DNA of 64,000 nt from Agrobacterium sp. RAC06 (GTDB taxonomy: Bacteria > Pseudomonadota > Alphaproteobacteria > Rhizobiales > Rhizobiaceae), in the NCBI RefSeq assembly GCF_001713475.1, contig NZ_CP016499.1:1488001-1552000 (forward strand). The letters are read 5' to 3'. A model generated the notes under the pieces. It ran no database searches. It was not told where the DNA came from and saw nothing but the letters and a program-made list of their open reading frames with translations. A program made the position numbers and the translations under genes. Below, in pieces: positions 16,877 through 24,913 of the stretch (the stretch's first letter is position 1; each line of letters begins with the position of its first letter).

Positions 16877-17692
16877 TCAGAGCGTCATCTTTTCCTTCGG
16901 GTGCGGGCTGTCCTCATAGGCGCCCCAGATCGACTGGTCGAAATTGATCGTGGCGCCCGTCATCAGGCCGCTTTCCTCCGACGACAGATAGGCGCAGGCG
17001 CGGGCGACCTCGGCCGGATCGACGAGGCGGCCGAAGGGCTGGCGGGCGGCCGCTTCCTTCAGCCAGTCGGCGGGCGCGCCGTGATATTCCCGCTGGATGC
17101 GATCTTCGCCGTCGCTCGCCATCCAGCCGATGTTGAGGGCATTGCAGCGGATGCGGTTCTTCAAAAGGCCGAAGGCGACATTGCGGGTCAAGGTGTCGAG
17201 TGCGCCCTTGGAGGCGCAATAGGCGGCGATGAAGGGCTGGCCGGCCATTGCGGACATCGAGGAGATGTTGACGATGGTGCCCTCGATACCATCACGCAAC
17301 ATCAGCTTCACCGCATCCTGGATCAGGAAGAAGGGCGCGCGGGTGTTGATCGCGAACATGCGGTCGAACAGCGCCTCGTCGGTGTCGAGGATGGTGCCGC
17401 GATCGGTGATGGCAGCGACATTGACCAGCGCGTCGATGCGGCCGAATTTCTCATCGGCGGCGGCAATCACCCGGCGGCAGTCGGCGACCTCGCCGAGATC
17501 GGCTGAGATTAAATGCACCGGGGTGCCGTAGCGCTCGGTGATCTCACGCGCCTTGGCCTCACCCTTGTCGCGGCTGCGACCGCAGATGACCAGGCCTTTT
17601 GCGCCGCGCTCGGCAAACAGCCGGGCGACTTCCGCGCCGAGCCCCTGCGTGCCGCCGGTAACGACGGCGATCTTGTTGTCCAGTCTTCCCAT
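16877..17692 (-). CDS. SDR-family oxidoreductase
   Basis: A 271-residue short-chain dehydrogenase. The cofactor motif is TGGTQGLGAEV (residues ~12-22), the NNAG site reads NVAA, and the active site is serine in NISSMSAMAG with YCASK (Tyr-x-x-x-Lys). The C-terminal MTGATINFDQS loop is typical. It starts 8 bp after the dioxygenase stop, so the two form an operon in which the oxygenase product or a related hydroxy compound may be oxidised. Substrate unknown. The start at 17692 (MGRLDN) is favoured by GAGGAAG just upstream. Confidence 0.9.
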   Translation of the reverse strand: MGRLDNKIAVVTGGTQGLGAEVARLFAERGAKGLVICGRSRDKGEAKAREITERYGTPVHLISADLGEVADCRRVIAAADEKFGRIDALVNVAAITDRGTILDTDEALFDRMFAINTRAPFFLIQDAVKLMLRDGIEGTIVNISSMSAMAGQPFIAAYCASKGALDTLTRNVAFGLLKNRIRCNALNIGWMASDGEDRIQREYHGAPADWLKEAAARQPFGRLVDPAEVARACAYLSSEESGLMTGATINFDQSIWGAYEDSPHPKEKMTL

Positions 17693-17700
17693 TGTCTTCC

Positions 17701-18894
17701 TCATGCCCTGCGCTTGGCAGCCTGTGTCTCGACGAGCGCTGCGAAGGCCTCCGGTTCCATGCCCGCCTTGAGCGCTTCCGCCATCATGGTGTTCTGTGTC
17801 TTCGGCGCAAGGCCACCGACCGGCGGATCGCTGTCGAGATTGGTCGGGAAGGCATAGCCTTCCGCCGTTGCGGCCATGGCATTGGCGATTTCGGCCAAGG
17901 TCAGCGCGCCCGCCCTCTCGGCCGCCAGCAGCGCCGGATAGACCGCCTTGCACATGGCATCGCGGTCGACGCTTTCCATGGCGCGGCCGAAGGCGGAGGA
18001 CACCTGCAGCAGGTTTGCCATGCGCCAGATATCGGCGGACACATTGTTGCCGGCGCCGTGCATCAGGGCCGGATTGAAGAAGACGGCGTCGCCCTTCGAG
18101 AGCGGCAATTGCACGTGGCTCTCGGCAAAGACGGCCTGGAATTCGGGACGGCCGAAGGCGAGATAACCTTCGAAGAAGGACTGCGAATAGGGCAGGAAGA
18201 GCGTCGGGCCGCTTTCGACGGGCATGTCGCAATGGGCGACCGCGCCCTGCAGGGTGAGCAGTGGCGAGACGGCGTGGATGTGGCCCGGATAGGCCTGCAT
18301 CTGTTCCGGCGACATGAAGCCGAGGTGATAATCGCGATGCGGGACCTGCGCCTTGCCGCCGGGGTTTACCCGGTTCATCTGCGCAGTCATCTGGTAGCCC
18401 CGGCCGAGCCAGGCTTCCGACGCCATGGCGATCGCGTCCGAGGCATAGTAGCGGGCGAAATTGTCGGGGTCGGCGAGCGCGTGTTTCTGCAGCGAATTCC
18501 AGATGCGGTCATTGGCGCCGGGTTTGGCGAAATGGTCGGCGGCCGCCTTGCCGCCTTCCTTCTCGGCCTTGACGATGGCGTTGAAGACTTCGGTGGCGCG
18601 ATCGACGACCGACAGGTCGGCAATGGCATTGCGGATGACGATGACGCCGGGGCCATTCGAGAAGGCTTCGACCCACTCGGCCATCAATTCGCGGCGGGCC
18701 TCCGGGTCGCGGGCGATGTCGCGCACGGCCGATCCATCATAGAAGAGCACGTTCTTCTCGACGCCGGCGGCGAATGGCCAGTCTTCGCGCCTGGTCTTTA
18801 GCGCCACCAGCGCCTTGAAGGCCTCGATGTCGCCGGCCTGGCTGTCGAGCCAGACCTTGTCGCGGCGACGGCTGGTCAGTGTTCTCTGGTCCAT
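17701..18894 (-). CDS. Phytanoyl-CoA dioxygenase (PhyH) family protein
   Basis: A 397-residue Fe(II)/2-oxoglutarate-type oxygenase. The HxD iron ligands are seen in VPHRDYHLGF, and a distal histidine in FFNPALMHGAGNN about 100 residues later, followed by a later arginine (DIWRMANLLQ) that could bind 2-oxoglutarate. At nearly 400 residues it is longer than many PhyH proteins, with a C-terminal helical extension. GGGAGGACATC precedes the ATG. It heads the operon with the SDR gene and diverges from the LacI-type regulator. The substrate is not evident; a small sugar acid, polyol or osmolyte is a guess only. Confidence 0.85.
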   Translation of the reverse strand: MDQRTLTSRRRDKVWLDSQAGDIEAFKALVALKTRREDWPFAAGVEKNVLFYDGSAVRDIARDPEARRELMAEWVEAFSNGPGVIVIRNAIADLSVVDRATEVFNAIVKAEKEGGKAAADHFAKPGANDRIWNSLQKHALADPDNFARYYASDAIAMASEAWLGRGYQMTAQMNRVNPGGKAQVPHRDYHLGFMSPEQMQAYPGHIHAVSPLLTLQGAVAHCDMPVESGPTLFLPYSQSFFEGYLAFGRPEFQAVFAESHVQLPLSKGDAVFFNPALMHGAGNNVSADIWRMANLLQVSSAFGRAMESVDRDAMCKAVYPALLAAERAGALTLAEIANAMAATAEGYAFPTNLDSDPPVGGLAPKTQNTMMAEALKAGMEPEAFAALVETQAAKRRA

Positions 18895-18991
18895 GATGTC
18901 CTCCCGAATTCCTCATCCACCTTGACCATAGTCAGGCGACGGGCGAGAGATGAGCGGCAAAACACCTCAAAAACACCTCAAGGCCGATCCC

Positions 18992-20008
18992 ATGCGCCCG
19001 CCCTTTCCGCTCAAGGACATCGCCCTGCAATCGGGCCTCAGTCTCGCCACCGTCGATCGGGCCCTGCACCGACGCGGGCATGTGGCGAAGGCGACGGGGC
19101 TTCGCATCGAGGCGGCGATCGCGGAACTGGAGCGGCAATATGCCGAGGCACGCATCGGCGGGCGGCGCCTCATCATCGACGTGGTCATGGAAACGCCGCA
19201 GCGATTTTCGAACGCCGTGCGCGCGGCCTTCGAAGCCGAGCTGCCGGGCATGCGGCCGGCTTCGCTTTCGGCGCGCTTTCACGTGGCCGAGACCATGGAG
19301 GAGCGCGATCTTCTCGCCATCCTCAAGCGCATCCGCCGGCGCGGCAGCCATGGCGTCGTCGTCAAGGTGCCCTCGACGCCAGCGATCGCCGAGATGGCGG
19401 CGGAGCTGATGGACAGCGGCATTCCTGTGGTGACGCTGGTGACCGACCTGCCCGCCACTGTGCGGCAGGGTTACGTCGGCATGGACAATCGGGTGGCGGG
19501 GGCAACGGCCGCCTATCTGCTGGCCCGCATGGCGGGGCCAGCTGCGGGCAAGGTGCTGGTCACGCTATCGAGCGCCCGATTTTCCGGCGAGGAAGAGCGC
19601 CAGCGCGGCTTTCGCGATGCGCTCAAAAAGGACGCGCCGCATCTGGGCATCGTGACGATATCAGAGGGGTTCGGCGTCGACCGCACGACGGAAAGGCTGG
19701 TGAAGGCGGCGCTTGTCGCGGATCCCGAGATCCGCGCCGTCTATTCGATCGGCGGCGGCAACCGGGCGATCCTGCGCGCCTTTGCCGAGGAGCGGCGCCG
19801 GATCGACGTCATCGCCGCCCATGACCTCGACGCCGATAACAAGGCGCTTTTGGCGGAGGGCCGCCTGACCTTTGTCATCCATCACGATCTGCGCCAGGAT
19901 GCCCGCAGCGCCTGCCAGATGGTCATGGCGCATCACCGCATGCTGCCCCGGGATTTCCAGGTGGCACCATCGCGGGTGGCAATCGCCACGCCGCATGAGG
20001 GGATGTGA
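18992..20008 (+). CDS. LacI-type transcriptional regulator
   Basis: A 338-residue regulator. A helix-turn-helix opens the protein (LKDIALQSGLSLATVDRAL, residues ~7-25) with the TVDRALHRRG variant instead of TVSRVLN, then a periplasmic-binding-protein-like effector domain (YVGMDNRVAGATAAYLL; FRDALKKDAP; VYSIGGGNRAILRAF; VIAAHDLDADN). The start at 18992 is chosen because AAGG precedes it at a good distance and the HTH then starts near residue 7; an upstream ATG at 18950 has no clear Shine-Dalgarno. It is divergent from the PhyH/SDR operon and probably regulates it in response to a small metabolite. Confidence 0.85.
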   Translation: MRPPFPLKDIALQSGLSLATVDRALHRRGHVAKATGLRIEAAIAELERQYAEARIGGRRLIIDVVMETPQRFSNAVRAAFEAELPGMRPASLSARFHVAETMEERDLLAILKRIRRRGSHGVVVKVPSTPAIAEMAAELMDSGIPVVTLVTDLPATVRQGYVGMDNRVAGATAAYLLARMAGPAAGKVLVTLSSARFSGEEERQRGFRDALKKDAPHLGIVTISEGFGVDRTTERLVKAALVADPEIRAVYSIGGGNRAILRAFAEERRRIDVIAAHDLDADNKALLAEGRLTFVIHHDLRQDARSACQMVMAHHRMLPRDFQVAPSRVAIATPHEGM

Positions 20009-20013
20009 GGGGA

Positions 20014-20490
20014 TTAGTCGTCGCGGCGGATCATGCCGGAGATGGCGGCGGCGGCGATAGAGGTGACGACCCAGCCTGCGACGATGAACATCTTCTGGAG
20101 GTAGAAGAGCCGGTAGCCCCACTCGCCACGCGCCGGGGACGGTGCCCAGGCATCGGTCTGGCCGAGGTCGAGGACGGGCACGACGACATCGAGGGCATAG
20201 GCGAAGGCGTAGAAGGTCTCGTAGTCCTTGCCGGGGGCTTGGGGAGCGGTCCAGTCGGCGGCGGGGTTTTCGGAGGGGCCGTCGGCGATGGCTTTCCAGT
20301 CTTGCGATGTGAGGATGACGGCGGAGTTGGGGGCGAAGTCGCCGGCGTTCCAGGTGAGTTGTGCGGCGATCATCATCAGGCCAACGAGACCAGCGATACT
20401 GCTACTTAGGAGCAACCGCTCAGCCTCACTGAGCGCGTCCTCGCCCTCCAGCTTCTCGATATCGGCATAGGTTCGGATCAGTATGCTCAC
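20014..20490 (-). CDS. Membrane protein, possibly a truncated remnant
   Basis: A 158-residue reading frame starting at GTG with two hydrophobic helices (about residues 29-47 and 135-153) and a hydrophilic middle. The C-terminal part (YALDVVVPVLDLGQTDAW, then LFYLQKMFIVAGWVVTSIAA and a final IRRDD) resembles the C-terminal membrane anchor of much larger rhizobial proteins, some with pentapeptide repeats, and the EGEDALSEAERLL segment near the N-terminus resembles their amino end. So this may be what remains after an internal deletion. No clear Shine-Dalgarno is present. Function unknown. Confidence 0.5.
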   Translation of the reverse strand: MSILIRTYADIEKLEGEDALSEAERLLLSSSIAGLVGLMMIAAQLTWNAGDFAPNSAVILTSQDWKAIADGPSENPAADWTAPQAPGKDYETFYAFAYALDVVVPVLDLGQTDAWAPSPARGEWGYRLFYLQKMFIVAGWVVTSIAAAAISGMIRRDD

Positions 20491-20567
20491 CCCAGCGTTT
20501 CAAGTGATCGCGACACTAGCTGCGGGTTTCGGCGCCCGCAACCATAGGGCGGCAAGGTGCTTGTGGT

Positions 20568-20622
20568 TCCCCCTCACCCGGCCTCCGCTTCGCTCGGCCA
20601 CCCTCTCCCCGAGGGGAGAGGA
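20568..20622. repeat. Rhizobiaceae CCCCTCACC/CTCTCCCC palindromic repeat, copy 1
   Basis: CCCCTCACC followed by a small hairpin-forming spacer, then ACCCTCTCCCC and GGGGAGAGG back to back. The same design occurs at 62838-62896 next to betI. This family of palindromic units is scattered between genes in rhizobial genomes. Confidence 0.65.
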
Positions 20623-20659
20623 GCAGTCGCAAGCGTCGTGGCGCCGGTGACGAGAACGC

Positions 20660-20692
20660 AAAAAGCCGCCAGGTTGCCCCGGCGGCTTTTGT
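20660..20692 (-). terminator. Rho-independent terminator of the DUF2267-like gene
   Basis: AAAAGCCGCC and GGCGGCTTTT form a perfect 10-bp stem with a 10-nt loop, 24 bp after the stop of the gene at 20715-21107. T-rich ends on both strands make it potentially bidirectional. Confidence 0.8.
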
Positions 20693-20714
20693 CATTTCAC
20701 ACCTATCGCTCGTC

Positions 20715-21107
20715 TCAGACGAACTGGCTGAGGCCCGGGACCGAGGCGACGACTTCGTCGACAACGTCTGCGCCAGCGTATTCGCGGGCAACCGCCATGG
20801 TTTCCTTGGCAAGCGTCGAGATTTCGCCCATGCCGAGGCCTTGCGACATCAGCTGCTGGCCGAGGCCCATGATGCCGCCGCCGCCGATGGCGCTCATCAG
20901 GCCGCCGAGCAGGCCGCCGCCGCCAGAGCCTTCGCCATTGTGCTTGGCGACCAGTTCAGCGGCACCGGGGATGGCTTCGATCATGCGGGCGACCGGGCCG
21001 TCGGCTGCTTCGCGCTGCAGGAAGCCGAGCATCATGCCAAGGGCTGTTTCAGCCTTTTCCGGGGAAATGCCGACACTGTCGGCGATGCGGGTGACGATTT
21101 CGCTCAT
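20715..21107 (-). CDS. DUF2267-like small protein
   Basis: A 130-residue mostly helical protein with a central Gly-rich linker (GGGGLLGGLMSAIGGGG). The N-terminal VTRIADSVGISPEKAETALGMMLGFLQ helix pair is typical of DUF2267-type proteins of unknown function. AGGAGG precedes the ATG. It is transcribed alone, with a strong terminator after it and a 16-bp perfect palindrome (21132-21147) in its promoter region, so it has dedicated regulation. No enzyme motif is seen. Confidence 0.65.
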   Translation of the reverse strand: MSEIVTRIADSVGISPEKAETALGMMLGFLQREAADGPVARMIEAIPGAAELVAKHNGEGSGGGGLLGGLMSAIGGGGIMGLGQQLMSQGLGMGEISTLAKETMAVAREYAGADVVDEVVASVPGLSQFV

Positions 21108-21131
21108 TCTCGAAGTCCTCCTGAGGCGATT

Positions 21132-21147
21132 TTGACGTTAACGTCAA
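21132..21147. promoter_or_regulatory. 16-bp perfect palindrome upstream of the DUF2267-like gene
   Basis: TTGACGTTAACGTCAA reads the same on both strands and starts 25 bp before the start codon at 21107. It resembles the symmetric ACGTTAACGT-type boxes of MerR-family acyl-CoA metabolism regulators such as LiuR. No such regulator is encoded in this window. Its proximity to the start suggests direct promoter control. Confidence 0.6.
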
Positions 21148-21351
21148 CGTAATGGATGTTCACGGTGAACTCAAGCGGTCCAGCCCTGGGGTGACAAAAA
21201 TTGCCGGGGACAGGACGGACCCGGCAGAGCACCCGAGACCGCCTTGACGCCAAGGACCGTACCAAGGTGAGACATCCGACCGTTGTCGATGTTCCACACT
21301 CCTCCTATAAGAGCAAGCTGAAGTCCTGATGACGATGGGAGAAACGTCCGC

Positions 21352-22920
21352 ATGCTGCAAGAAGGCTCGCTCTATCTCGGCACCAGCCGCAACCCGGACG
21401 ACAGCCTCAACAAGGCTGAATACATGGCGCTGAAATACGGCAACCGCCACGGCATCGTCACCGGCGCGACGGGTACCGGCAAGACGGTGACGCTACAGGT
21501 GCTGGCCGAGAGCTTTTCCGAGGCCGGCGTTCCCGTCTTTGCCTCCGATATCAAGGGCGACCTTTCCGGCGTTGCCGCCATGGGCGAGCCGAAGGACTGG
21601 ATCACGCAACGTGCGACACAGATCGGCTTTACCGATTACGCACCCGCCGAATTCCCCGTCATCTTCTGGGATCTCTATGGCGAGAAGGGCCATCGGGTGC
21701 GCACCACCGTCGCCGAGATGGGACCGTTGTTGCTCTCGCGCCTGATGAACGCTTCGGAGGCACAGGAAGGCGCGCTCAACATCGCCTTCAAGATTGCCGA
21801 TGAGGGTGGGCTGCCGCTGATGGATCTCAAGGATCTGCAGGCGCTGCTCAATTACATGGCCGAGCATGCGACCGAGCTTTCGAGCCAGTTCGGTCTCATC
21901 TCCAAGGCCTCGATCGCGACACTTCAACGGGGATTGCTGATCCTCGAGCAGCAGGGCGCGGAGAATTTCTTCGGCGAGCCGGCGCTCAAGGTGACCGACA
22001 TCATGCGCACCACCCATGACGGGCGTGGGGCGATTTCGATTCTGGCCGCCGACAAGCTGATGATGAACCCGCGTCTTTACGCGACCTTCCTGCTCTGGCT
22101 GCTCTCTGAGCTGTTCGAGGAACTGCCTGAGGTGGGCGATCTCGACAAGCCGAAGCTCGTCTTCTTCTTCGACGAGGCGCATCTTCTCTTCAATGACGCG
22201 CCAAAAGTGCTGATCGAGCGGGTCGAGCAGGTGGTGCGGCTGATCCGTTCCAAGGGCGTCGGCGTCTATTTCGTCACGCAGAACCCGCTCGACGTGCCGG
22301 AAACCGTGCTCGCCCAGCTCGGCAACCGGGTGCAGCACGCGCTTCGCGCCTATACGCCGCGCGAGCAGAAGGCGGTCAAGACAGCGGCCGACACCTTCCG
22401 GCCGAACCCCGCTTTCGACTGTGCTGATACCATCACCCAGCTCGGCATCGGCGAGGCGCTGGTGTCGACGCTCGAAGCCAAGGGCATTCCTTCCATGGTC
22501 GAGCGGACGCTGATCCGCCCGCCCTCGGGCAAGGTGGGACCGATCGACGACGCCACACGGCAGAAGGTGATGAACCTGTCGCCGGTCGCCGGGCAATACG
22601 ACATCGATCTCGATTCGGAATCGGCTTACGAGATCCTCACCGCCCGGGCGAAGAAGGCCGCAGACGCCGAGGCAGCGCGGCGCGCGGCGGAGGAGAAGGC
22701 GGAAAGCGGAGACAGCGCTGCCGGTCGCTGGACCCTGCCCGGCTTCGGCGACGAGCCCGAGGAGACGCAGAACAGCCGCAAGACGACAACGACGAAACGC
22801 TCCGGCGGCTATCAGCGCGAAACGGTGATCGAGGCCGCCATGAAAAGTGCGGCACGCTCCGTTGCGACCTCGGTTGGCCGTGCCTTGGTTCGCGGTATCC
22901 TCGGCAGTCTTCGCCGGTGA
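21352..22920 (+). CDS. HerA-like helicase-fold ATPase (DUF853)
   Basis: A 522-residue ATPase of the HerA/FtsK-like superfamily. Walker A is GATGTGKT (residues 38-45), the early ASDIKGDLSG follows in this family, Walker B is KLVFFFDEAHLLF (about 267-279), and GVGVYFVTQNPLDVPETVLAQLGNRVQHALRAYTP is the arginine-finger region, as separate pieces of the DUF853 family. The C-terminus is an Ala/Lys/Glu-rich coiled segment and a basic tail. The family is common in proteobacteria with no settled role; it lacks NurA or other nuclease partners here. It is followed by a good terminator. Confidence 0.9.
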   Translation: MLQEGSLYLGTSRNPDDSLNKAEYMALKYGNRHGIVTGATGTGKTVTLQVLAESFSEAGVPVFASDIKGDLSGVAAMGEPKDWITQRATQIGFTDYAPAEFPVIFWDLYGEKGHRVRTTVAEMGPLLLSRLMNASEAQEGALNIAFKIADEGGLPLMDLKDLQALLNYMAEHATELSSQFGLISKASIATLQRGLLILEQQGAENFFGEPALKVTDIMRTTHDGRGAISILAADKLMMNPRLYATFLLWLLSELFEELPEVGDLDKPKLVFFFDEAHLLFNDAPKVLIERVEQVVRLIRSKGVGVYFVTQNPLDVPETVLAQLGNRVQHALRAYTPREQKAVKTAADTFRPNPAFDCADTITQLGIGEALVSTLEAKGIPSMVERTLIRPPSGKVGPIDDATRQKVMNLSPVAGQYDIDLDSESAYEILTARAKKAADAEAARRAAEEKAESGDSAAGRWTLPGFGDEPEETQNSRKTTTTKRSGGYQRETVIEAAMKSAARSVATSVGRALVRGILGSLRR

Positions 22921-22965
22921 CGGCTCGCGTTTTTCTCGCGCGCCACAAGAACTGAGTGACGAAAG

Positions 22966-22988
22966 CTCGCCGTTATCGGCGGGTTTTT
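22966..22988 (+). terminator. Rho-independent terminator of the HerA-like gene
   Basis: CTCGCCG and CGGCGGG form a 7-bp stem (one G-T pair) with a TTAT loop, followed by five T residues, 45 bp after the stop. Confidence 0.75.
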
Positions 22989-23061
22989 GTTCACTTCCGT
23001 GCAACCATACCTGATATATACTCATCACTGATACAATTCGCGGACCTGTCTCCGGGAATTC

Positions 23062-23880
23062 ATGGGGTCGAGCTTGGACAGCAGTCTGGATCACGTCGTT
23101 CTGGTCAACAATGCAAAGCGCGCGCTGGAACGCGGACGCTTTGAGCTCACCTACCAACCCATCTATTCCGTCGACAACCGGGAAGTGGACAGTGTGGAAA
23201 CACTGCTGCGCTGGCGCATTGCGCCTGGTCGACTGGCGGCCGCGCAGGACTTCCGCGCCGTCTTTCGCGATCCCATGATGTCGCTGTCGATCCGTGATTT
23301 CGTGCTATCGACGACACTGCGCCAGGCGGCGCGTTGGCGGGCCGAGGGCCACGACATGGGGCGGATCAGTGTCAATGCCACGGCCTTCGATCTGTGTTCC
23401 GGCGATTTTGCCCTGCGGCTGACCGACATGGTGCAGGGTTTCGGGCTGACACCCGATATGCTGGAGATCGAGGTTGCAGAGCCGGCTTTCTATGGCCCGC
23501 TGGCCAAGCCGGTCAGTCTGGCGCTCGAAGCCTTGCATTACTGCGGCTTTTCGCTGGCCATGGACAATTTCGGCGCGACCCATGCCGGGCTTACGGCGCT
23601 CCGCAACCACAGCTTCCGGCGCTTGAAGATCGACCATTCGCTGATGCGCAGCGCGCTCACCAATGCCGTCGACAAGGCGATCGTGCGCCATGTCATCGCG
23701 CTCGGCCACGATCTCGGCATGATCGTCACGGCAGCCGGCGTCGAGAACGAAGACCAGATGGAAATCGCCGTGCAGCTCGGCTTCGACAGCGTGCAAGGCT
23801 TCTTCGTCTGCTTCCCGAAGGAAGCGGAGCTTCTCCCGCGCGTCTGTCATGTACTCAACCTTCAGGGCCGATCCGCCTGA
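23062..23880 (+). CDS. EAL-fold protein with degenerate catalytic site
   Basis: A 272-residue stand-alone EAL domain. The fold landmarks are in order but altered: ETLLRW instead of E(A/V)(L/V)xRW, MDNFGATHAG instead of DDFGTGYSS, LKIDHSLM instead of KIDRxF, and TAAGVENEDQ instead of AEGVExxxQ. Loss of metal ligands in DDFG (D to N) and of the EGVE glutamate predicts no c-di-GMP phosphodiesterase activity; it may instead bind c-di-GMP or a protein partner, as shown for other degenerate EAL proteins. No membrane segment is present. It is transcribed alone between the HerA-like terminator and the YnfA gene. Confidence 0.88.
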   Translation: MGSSLDSSLDHVVLVNNAKRALERGRFELTYQPIYSVDNREVDSVETLLRWRIAPGRLAAAQDFRAVFRDPMMSLSIRDFVLSTTLRQAARWRAEGHDMGRISVNATAFDLCSGDFALRLTDMVQGFGLTPDMLEIEVAEPAFYGPLAKPVSLALEALHYCGFSLAMDNFGATHAGLTALRNHSFRRLKIDHSLMRSALTNAVDKAIVRHVIALGHDLGMIVTAAGVENEDQMEIAVQLGFDSVQGFFVCFPKEAELLPRVCHVLNLQGRSA

Positions 23881-23942
23881 GCCTCTGACCTCATGCCATT
23901 ATGCCCTTCCGCCCTCGCCGATGAGATGGCAGGATGGCGCCC

Positions 23943-24263
23943 ATGACCTTGCTGATCTATCCGCTGGCTGCCCTTGCCGAAATCGCCGGATGTTTTGCCT
24001 TCTGGGCCTGGCTGAAACTCGACCGCTCGCCACTCTGGCTCGTGCCCGGCCTTCTGTCGCTTGCGGTGTTCGCGTGGCTGTTGACACTGGTCCCCTCCGA
24101 GGCAGCGGGCCGCGCCTATGCCGCCTATGGCGGGGTCTATATCGCCGCATCGCTTGTCTGGCTCTGGCTGATCGAGGGGCAGCGGCCGGATCGCTTCGAC
24201 CTGACGGGTGCCGCGATCTGCCTTGTCGGCGCAGCGGTGATCCTGTTGCCTGCCCGGGGCTGA
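23943..24263 (+). CDS. YnfA / UPF0060 family membrane protein
   Basis: A 106-residue, four-helix membrane protein. [17 protein letters not shown] at the N-terminus and [18 protein letters not shown], [15 protein letters not shown] in the second half are the UPF0060/YnfA signature. YnfA is a small-multidrug-resistance-like exporter in enterics, but the family's role in rhizobia is not known. The start at 23943 gives the usual family N-terminus; an in-frame ATG 9 bp earlier is also possible. The gene lies 63 bp upstream of brnT. Confidence 0.88.
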   Translation: MTLLIYPLAALAEIAGCFAFWAWLKLDRSPLWLVPGLLSLAVFAWLLTLVPSEAAGRAYAAYGGVYIAASLVWLWLIEGQRPDRFDLTGAAICLVGAAVILLPARG

Positions 24264-24326
24264 ACGAAAAGACCCCAGATTGGCAGGATGCCGGCTTGCG
24301 GAATTTCCGTATATACATGAACTACG

Positions 24327-24573
24327 GTGATTGTCTGGGATGAACCGAAGCGGCAGCAGAATCTGGCGAAGCACAGCCTCGACTTTGCCGAACTCGATCT
24401 GTCGTTTTTTCCTGACTGCTTCGATCCGGATGGCGAAGACCGGTCGGGCGATCGCGGTCGGAGAGTTCCAGGGTCGCGCTATCGTCGCAGTCGTCTTTCT
24501 TCCGATGGGGCGCGAAGCAATCTCCATCATCTCCATGCGTCCGGCGAGCCGTCGGGAAAGGAGCGAGGCATGA
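24327..24573 (+). pseudogene. brnT: BrnT-type toxin gene, frameshifted at a T6 tract
   Basis: GTG at 24327 opens IVWDEPKRQQNLAKHSLDFAELDLSFF, the BrnT N-terminus. After the six T residues at 24405-24410 the BrnT sequence continues only in another frame (LTASIRMAKTGRAIAVGEF, then VVFLPMGREAISIISMRPASR) to the stop at 24571-24573. One extra T explains it; a T5 tract would restore a normal-length RNase-type toxin of about 82 residues. The catalytic/structural core of the RelE-like fold is therefore interrupted. It could be a real inactivating mutation, a slippage-prone switch, or a sequencing error. The antitoxin gene overlaps its stop by 4 bp. Confidence 0.8.
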
Positions 24574-24881
24574 AGGACAAATTCTCATCGGCCCGCCCGC
24601 TTACGGACGCGGAAGAGGCCGATATTCAGGCGATGATTGCGTCTGATCCCGACAACCCGGAAATGACGGAAGAGGAATTGAAGGAGTTCCGCCCCTTCCG
24701 CGAGGTGTTTCCGGATCTCGCGGAGGCAATCGACCGCAAGCTTGGTCGTCCCAAGGCGAAGACGACGAAAAAGGCGATCAGCCTGCGGCTCGACCAAGAG
24801 GTGATCGAGCGGTTCAAGGCGGGTGGCGAGGGATGGCAGTCGCGGATGAACGAGGTGCTGCGAAAGGCGGTGGGGCTTTAA
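24570..24881 (+). CDS. brnA: BrnA family antitoxin
   Basis: A 103-residue BrnA antitoxin. The first half (SSARPLTDAEEADIQAMIASDP, MTEEELKEFRPFREVFPDL) binds the toxin in known pairs, and the C-terminal TTKKAISLRLDQEVIERFKAGGEGWQSRMNEVLRKAV is the ribbon-helix-helix DNA-binding part. These are split here only for description; the protein is continuous and intact. Its ATG overlaps the brnT stop (ATGA), so it relies on brnT translation or its own GGAGCGAGGC Shine-Dalgarno. It probably represses the brnTA promoter. Confidence 0.9.
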   Translation: MKDKFSSARPLTDAEEADIQAMIASDPDNPEMTEEELKEFRPFREVFPDLAEAIDRKLGRPKAKTTKKAISLRLDQEVIERFKAGGEGWQSRMNEVLRKAVGL

Positions 24882-24913
24882 GACCCCTGCCCCGTTCCGC
24901 CCTCCCGAGCCAT

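Noticed and set aside
22350..22604. Minus-strand frames across the HerA-like gene
   Set aside because: They are shadows of a well-supported ATPase gene in a high-GC sequence.
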